Assembly (NCBI RefSeq): GCF_023566055.1
Contig: NZ_JALIQP010000002.1
Coordinates: 558,001 to 622,000, forward strand
Source of the DNA: Halosolutus amylolyticus
GTDB taxonomy: Archaea > Halobacteriota > Halobacteria > Halobacteriales > Natrialbaceae
Length of the DNA: 64,000 bases
Direction: 5' to 3'
In this document: positions 61,618 through 64,000 of the stretch, in pieces
Layout: every line of letters begins with the position of its first letter
Numbering within the stretch: the first letter of the stretch is position 1
Translations under genes and position numbers: made by a program
Notes under the pieces: model-generated
What the model was told of the DNA's origin: nothing
What the model saw: only the letters and a program-made list of their open reading frames with translations
Database searches by the model: none

Positions 61618-62094
61618 TACATGACCCGCTGTCGATCGGTCCCATATAGGCTTTCCCGTTCGAGACCGGCCTCGACGTCGACTGACCGGGCCGACATCGT
61701 ATTCTATCGATCGAATCGTGTGGGCACCCTGCGCTTCGCTCTCGGGATGACGCTCCCGATACGATAGTAGCCACTGAAACAAGTGACACACTGATCGCAA
61801 AGCCGTCCTGCGATCGGGTGTGCAGTGACTTTCAGCGGCTACTATAACCGCCGTGGACCGAGCGTGAGTTACGGGCCCGCACTCGAAGCGCGCGACTTGC
61901 CGTCGAGTGTGATGGACGAGACGTCCGATATCGGGCATGTGTGACACCACAACTACAGAAATTCAGGAGTCTGGCCAGTCAGGACCGATACCATCGAACT
62001 CGACAATCACCGGACGAAGATTTTCACGCGGTATACACGTACAACTCAGTTCGGAAAAGAAATCAAATACAGCTTTGGTGAAGACTCCTGTGAG
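61618..62094. other. 477-bp gap holding a MITE copy and a PadR promoter
   Basis: No gene is supported. The gap contains copy 2 of the TIR element and, at 62061-62070, AATCAAATAC, a TATA-like word about 25 bases before the PadR ATG. Confidence 0.4.
61764..61846. repeat. MITE-like TIR element, copy 2 (reversed)
   Basis: It begins ATAGTAGCCACTGAAAC and ends TTTCAGCGGCTACTAT(A). The whole element matches the reverse complement of copy 1 (42607-42690): for example CACACTGATCGCAAAGC occurs in both after reversal. The core differs in only a few positions. It lies upstream of the zinc-ribbon gene. Confidence 0.8.
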
Positions 62095-62370
62095 ATGAAC
62101 GACCTCACTGGTTTCCAGCGAGACTTGCTGTACGTGATTGCAGGTGCTGACCGGCCGTCCGGCCAAGACGTCAAGGAGGAAGTCGAGCAATACTACAGCG
62201 CCGAAATCAACCACGGCCGACTGTATCCGAATCTCGATACCCTCGTCAACAACGAACTCGTCGAAAAAGGGCAAATCGACCGGCGGACGAACTACTACGC
62301 CATCACCGACGCCGGAGAAGAAGAGATCCACGAGCGGCGGGAGTGGGAGAACCACTACGTGGAGATGTAA
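62095..62370 (+). CDS. PadR family transcriptional regulator
   Basis: The 91-residue protein is a PadR-type winged helix: FQRDLLYVIAG, then SGQDVKEEVEQYYSAEINHGRLYPNLDTLVNNELVEKG in parts. The short C-terminal helix is typical of small PadR members. The ligand and target are unknown. The gene starts leaderless from the AATCAAATAC promoter. Confidence 0.87.
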   Translation: MNDLTGFQRDLLYVIAGADRPSGQDVKEEVEQYYSAEINHGRLYPNLDTLVNNELVEKGQIDRRTNYYAITDAGEEEIHERREWENHYVEM

Positions 62371-62462
62371 GCCGAGTCGCATTCGTCCGTATCGAACGTT
62401 CACCGACTCCGATGTTTTCGTGGAAAAGAAAGCTTATACCGGCGGAATAGCGTTAGCAAAGT

Positions 62463-62774
62463 ATGCCCGCAGATACTACCGAAACGCTGCCAAATCTCGT
62501 GACGATCGTTGGCCGAGGCGTGCCATCGAACTACGAAATTACCGTCGACGGCGACATCGAACTCGTCGGTGCCGACCCGATCGAGGAGGCAACCGTCGTC
62601 ACGGACCACTCCGCAGAGGGGGCGGTCGATACCGGCGTGATGCGGTTCCGGTTCTCCGGCCAGATGGCGAACGTTCACGTCGTCGACTGGAACGGCGTCC
62701 CCGCACCGGACTCACCCAGTACACCAGAAGTCCACATCGACTACGGCGTACCGCCCCGGAGCGACAACAACTAG
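62463..62774 (+). CDS. Conserved haloarchaeal protein of unknown function (103 aa)
   Basis: The soluble, beta-rich protein contains LVTIVGRGVPSNYEITVDGDIEL near residues 12-34 and FRFSGQMANVHVVDW near 63-77. No family was assigned. CTTATACC at 62433-62440, about 25 bases upstream of the ATG, fits a leaderless start. It is the last native-looking gene before the low-GC segment. Confidence 0.6.
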   Translation: MPADTTETLPNLVTIVGRGVPSNYEITVDGDIELVGADPIEEATVVTDHSAEGAVDTGVMRFRFSGQMANVHVVDWNGVPAPDSPSTPEVHIDYGVPPRSDNN

Positions 62775-63091
62775 ATTTTACTCTTTCGATCGGGTCCGCA
62801 GTTGACGTGCTACCTGGGCGCTCTGATACGGGGTGCTGTACTATCGCTCGTGATTTCGGTGGTGTGTCCCGATTTCAGTAGCGGGTCACTGACGTCCGCC
62901 CCAGTCAGGTTTGGGTGACGTGTAAATCGATGGCCTCGGCACTCATGGTTTTCTACTGTGGTACTACAATTACCACAGTCTTCTATAGGATCTGAGACGA
63001 CTAGAATACTTCGGTAATGGGTGATACTCTAGTTCAATTCATTTTCGAAAGTGCTTTCTAGAAATACTGTCAGTACTTTAGTTATAATCTC
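62775..63091. other. Gap at the composition boundary with an inverted repeat
   Basis: The first half is still high-GC, but from about 62940 A+T rises. A perfect 9-bp inverted repeat, ACTGTGGTA-CTACAAT-TACCACAGT, lies at 62955-62979 near this boundary. No gene or RNA was seen in this part. The dyad could be a recombination or regulatory site. Confidence 0.45.
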
Positions 63092-63304
63092 TTAGACATA
63101 TAGTTCACTCAACTTATTGCCAGATGATATGATATTATCAATGCTAACTGGACCAAGTCCTATATCAAAGGATCGGCGAATGTGACGTACCGGGGACTGA
63201 ACATTAATATCGAGCTCTGCGATATCCACGAAAATGAGCATGAGTGTATCTGTGAGTTCCTTGAACGTAGACTCTATATCGTCCTCTGACACCAAGATCG
63301 GCAC
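63092..63304 (-). CDS. Hypothetical small protein (70 aa) in low-GC segment
   Basis: A 70-residue frame from a GTG start encodes a sensible-looking alpha/beta protein (TFKELTDTLMLIFVDIAEL) with no recognised family. An upstream in-frame TAA is just four codons before the GTG, and AAGG precedes it. Its low-GC composition matches the adjacent foreign segment. It may be a real element gene or a fragment. Confidence 0.4.
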   Translation of the reverse strand: MPILVSEDDIESTFKELTDTLMLIFVDIAELDINVQSPVRHIRRSFDIGLGPVSIDNIISSGNKLSELYV

Positions 63305-63433
63305 CTTCTGGATTTAGACGCTCATACACGGATACAGTGGTAAGATCTGAGTGATATCTCTCTCACGCTTATATGGACACGATTCGCTTCATAACCCAAA
63401 CGGCTTAACTAACTGGTATAGTAAGTCCTTGCT

Positions 63434-64000
63434 ATGGGAAAACGGCCTGAGATTGGCGCATTTGCGGAGGAAGTCGAGGACTTCCACGCGGATCCTGATG
63501 ACTTGGAACATTTTGATCCTCATCTGGTCTTAGGATACTTTCAACGCCTGGAGATGATTTTGGATGAATGTCCTGTGGAGATCTATGCGGCCTCGTCTCT
63601 TAAGCATCCCTGGCCATATCGATTGCAAAAGGCCGGGGAGTGTGCTCCGGCATCGTTCTGGCGGAGTCAGCACCGTATCTTGGATTCTAATATCACCGAT
63701 CCACGGGTCACCAATGAGGACATCCTTGAGGAGGCGATACAGAAGGACGCGACAGCTGTCGTTGCCAAAGACTACCTACCATTTCATCTCTATGATCGCA
63801 AGTTTGACCTGGAAGAGCTGACGGGGGCAACAAACCATAGAGAGGCAACGACCCAAAGCATCCAGGAATTTATCGACCTCCACGACCCGGATCGGCATCC
63901 CCCGGCATATATCCCGCTGCAGCCCCCGTATGTCGATCACATACAAGATATCAGGGAAATCGTCGTCGACAGTCATCTCGAGGAGAAGTACATGCTTGGC
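63434..64000 (+). CDS. DUF6610-like protein, possible TGT/DpdA-type transglycosylase (partial)
   Basis: The gene runs off the right edge with 189 residues visible. It matches a haloarchaeal and haloviral family that I recall as DUF6610, with YAASSLKHPWPYRL at residues 51-64. Motifs appear in the order seen in tRNA-guanine transglycosylases: RILDSN near 81-86 (TGT: DSGGF), AKDYLPF near 111-117, PAYIPLQPP near 157-165 (TGT: IVQG) and YMLG at 186-189, just before an expected GGL. Catalysis is therefore only suspected. A+T content is higher than in the rest of the window, as in viral genes. A TATA-like CTTATATGG lies near 63367-63375. Confidence 0.5.
   Translation, partial: MGKRPEIGAFAEEVEDFHADPDDLEHFDPHLVLGYFQRLEMILDECPVEIYAASSLKHPWPYRLQKAGECAPASFWRSQHRILDSNITDPRVTNEDILEEAIQKDATAVVAKDYLPFHLYDRKFDLEELTGATNHREATTQSIQEFIDLHDPDRHPPAYIPLQPPYVDHIQDIREIVVDSHLEEKYMLG

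Noticed and set aside
1-64000. tRNA, rRNA, CRISPR and intact transposase search
   Set aside because: No GTTCGAATC-type tRNA arm in a cloverleaf context, no repeat-spacer array and no transposase motifs were seen; GGTTCGAGGC words at 17550 and 61306 lack partner arms.

Overview
The window is chromosomal DNA of a halophilic archaeon (class Halobacteria). The evidence is high G+C, strongly acidic proteins, TATA boxes about 25-30 bases upstream of mostly leaderless starts, a bacterioruberin (C50 carotenoid) gene set, two Bat-type regulators, HalOD1, DUF7344 and DUF5518 proteins, a PGF-CTERM surface protein and many miniature CxxC zinc proteins. The hexamer CGATCG is very common. The genus cannot be fixed from the sequence alone; a Natrinema/Haloterrigena-like member of the Natrialbales is a guess. 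I saw no rRNA, tRNA, CRISPR array or intact transposase.

Layout. 1-10.6 kb: end of an SDR gene, an FNT channel fused to two Usp domains, the carotenoid operon crtD-lyeJ-cruF, convergent phytoene synthase crtB, a PAS/GAF/HTH_10 Bat-like regulator and a TIGR00300 (LOR/SDH) enzyme. 10.7-17.3 kb: PGF-CTERM protein, small proteins, YihY-type membrane protein, an ABC-2 exporter and a winged-helix zinc-cysteine regulator. 17.5-28 kb: a second, larger Bat-like regulator, a zinc ribbon plus glutamate dehydrogenase, phosphoribosyltransferase, NAD(P)H-hydrate dehydratase, a methyltransferase-aminotransferase pair and a CstA transporter. 28-36.8 kb: cupin and small proteins, a CobW/G3E metallochaperone, an ArsA/Get3 ATPase with a translationally coupled partner, YchF, Lrp/AsnC regulator, HalOD1 and DUF7344 proteins. 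37-43.8 kb: lipoprotein, membrane spermidine-synthase-like protein, a transposon-like unit carrying a low-GC GrpB gene, GNAT, SDR, AhpD-like and VOC enzymes, and Usp. 43.9-62.8 kb: mostly housekeeping enzymes (acyl-CoA synthetase, lone E1-alpha, PflX radical SAM, hexapeptide protein, CoaD, aldo/keto reductase, FAD oxidoreductase) with small regulators. 62.8-64 kb: composition drops sharply and a foreign-looking gene (possibly TGT/DpdA-like) runs off the right edge, probably the start of an integrated element.

How genes work together. CrtB makes phytoene. CrtD, LyeJ and CruF finish lycopene-to-bacterioruberin synthesis; the phytoene-to-lycopene desaturase is not in view. A Bat-like light/redox sensor lies just upstream of crtB on the same strand, recalling the bat-brp-crtB1 neighbourhood of Halobacterium. 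Repeat DNA is a second theme: an IS6-like bounded cassette (39648-40378), a pair of 86-bp palindromic elements ending at stop codons (30442-30527, 42011-42096), and a pair of about 84-bp terminal-inverted-repeat elements in opposite orientation (42607-42690, 61764-61846).
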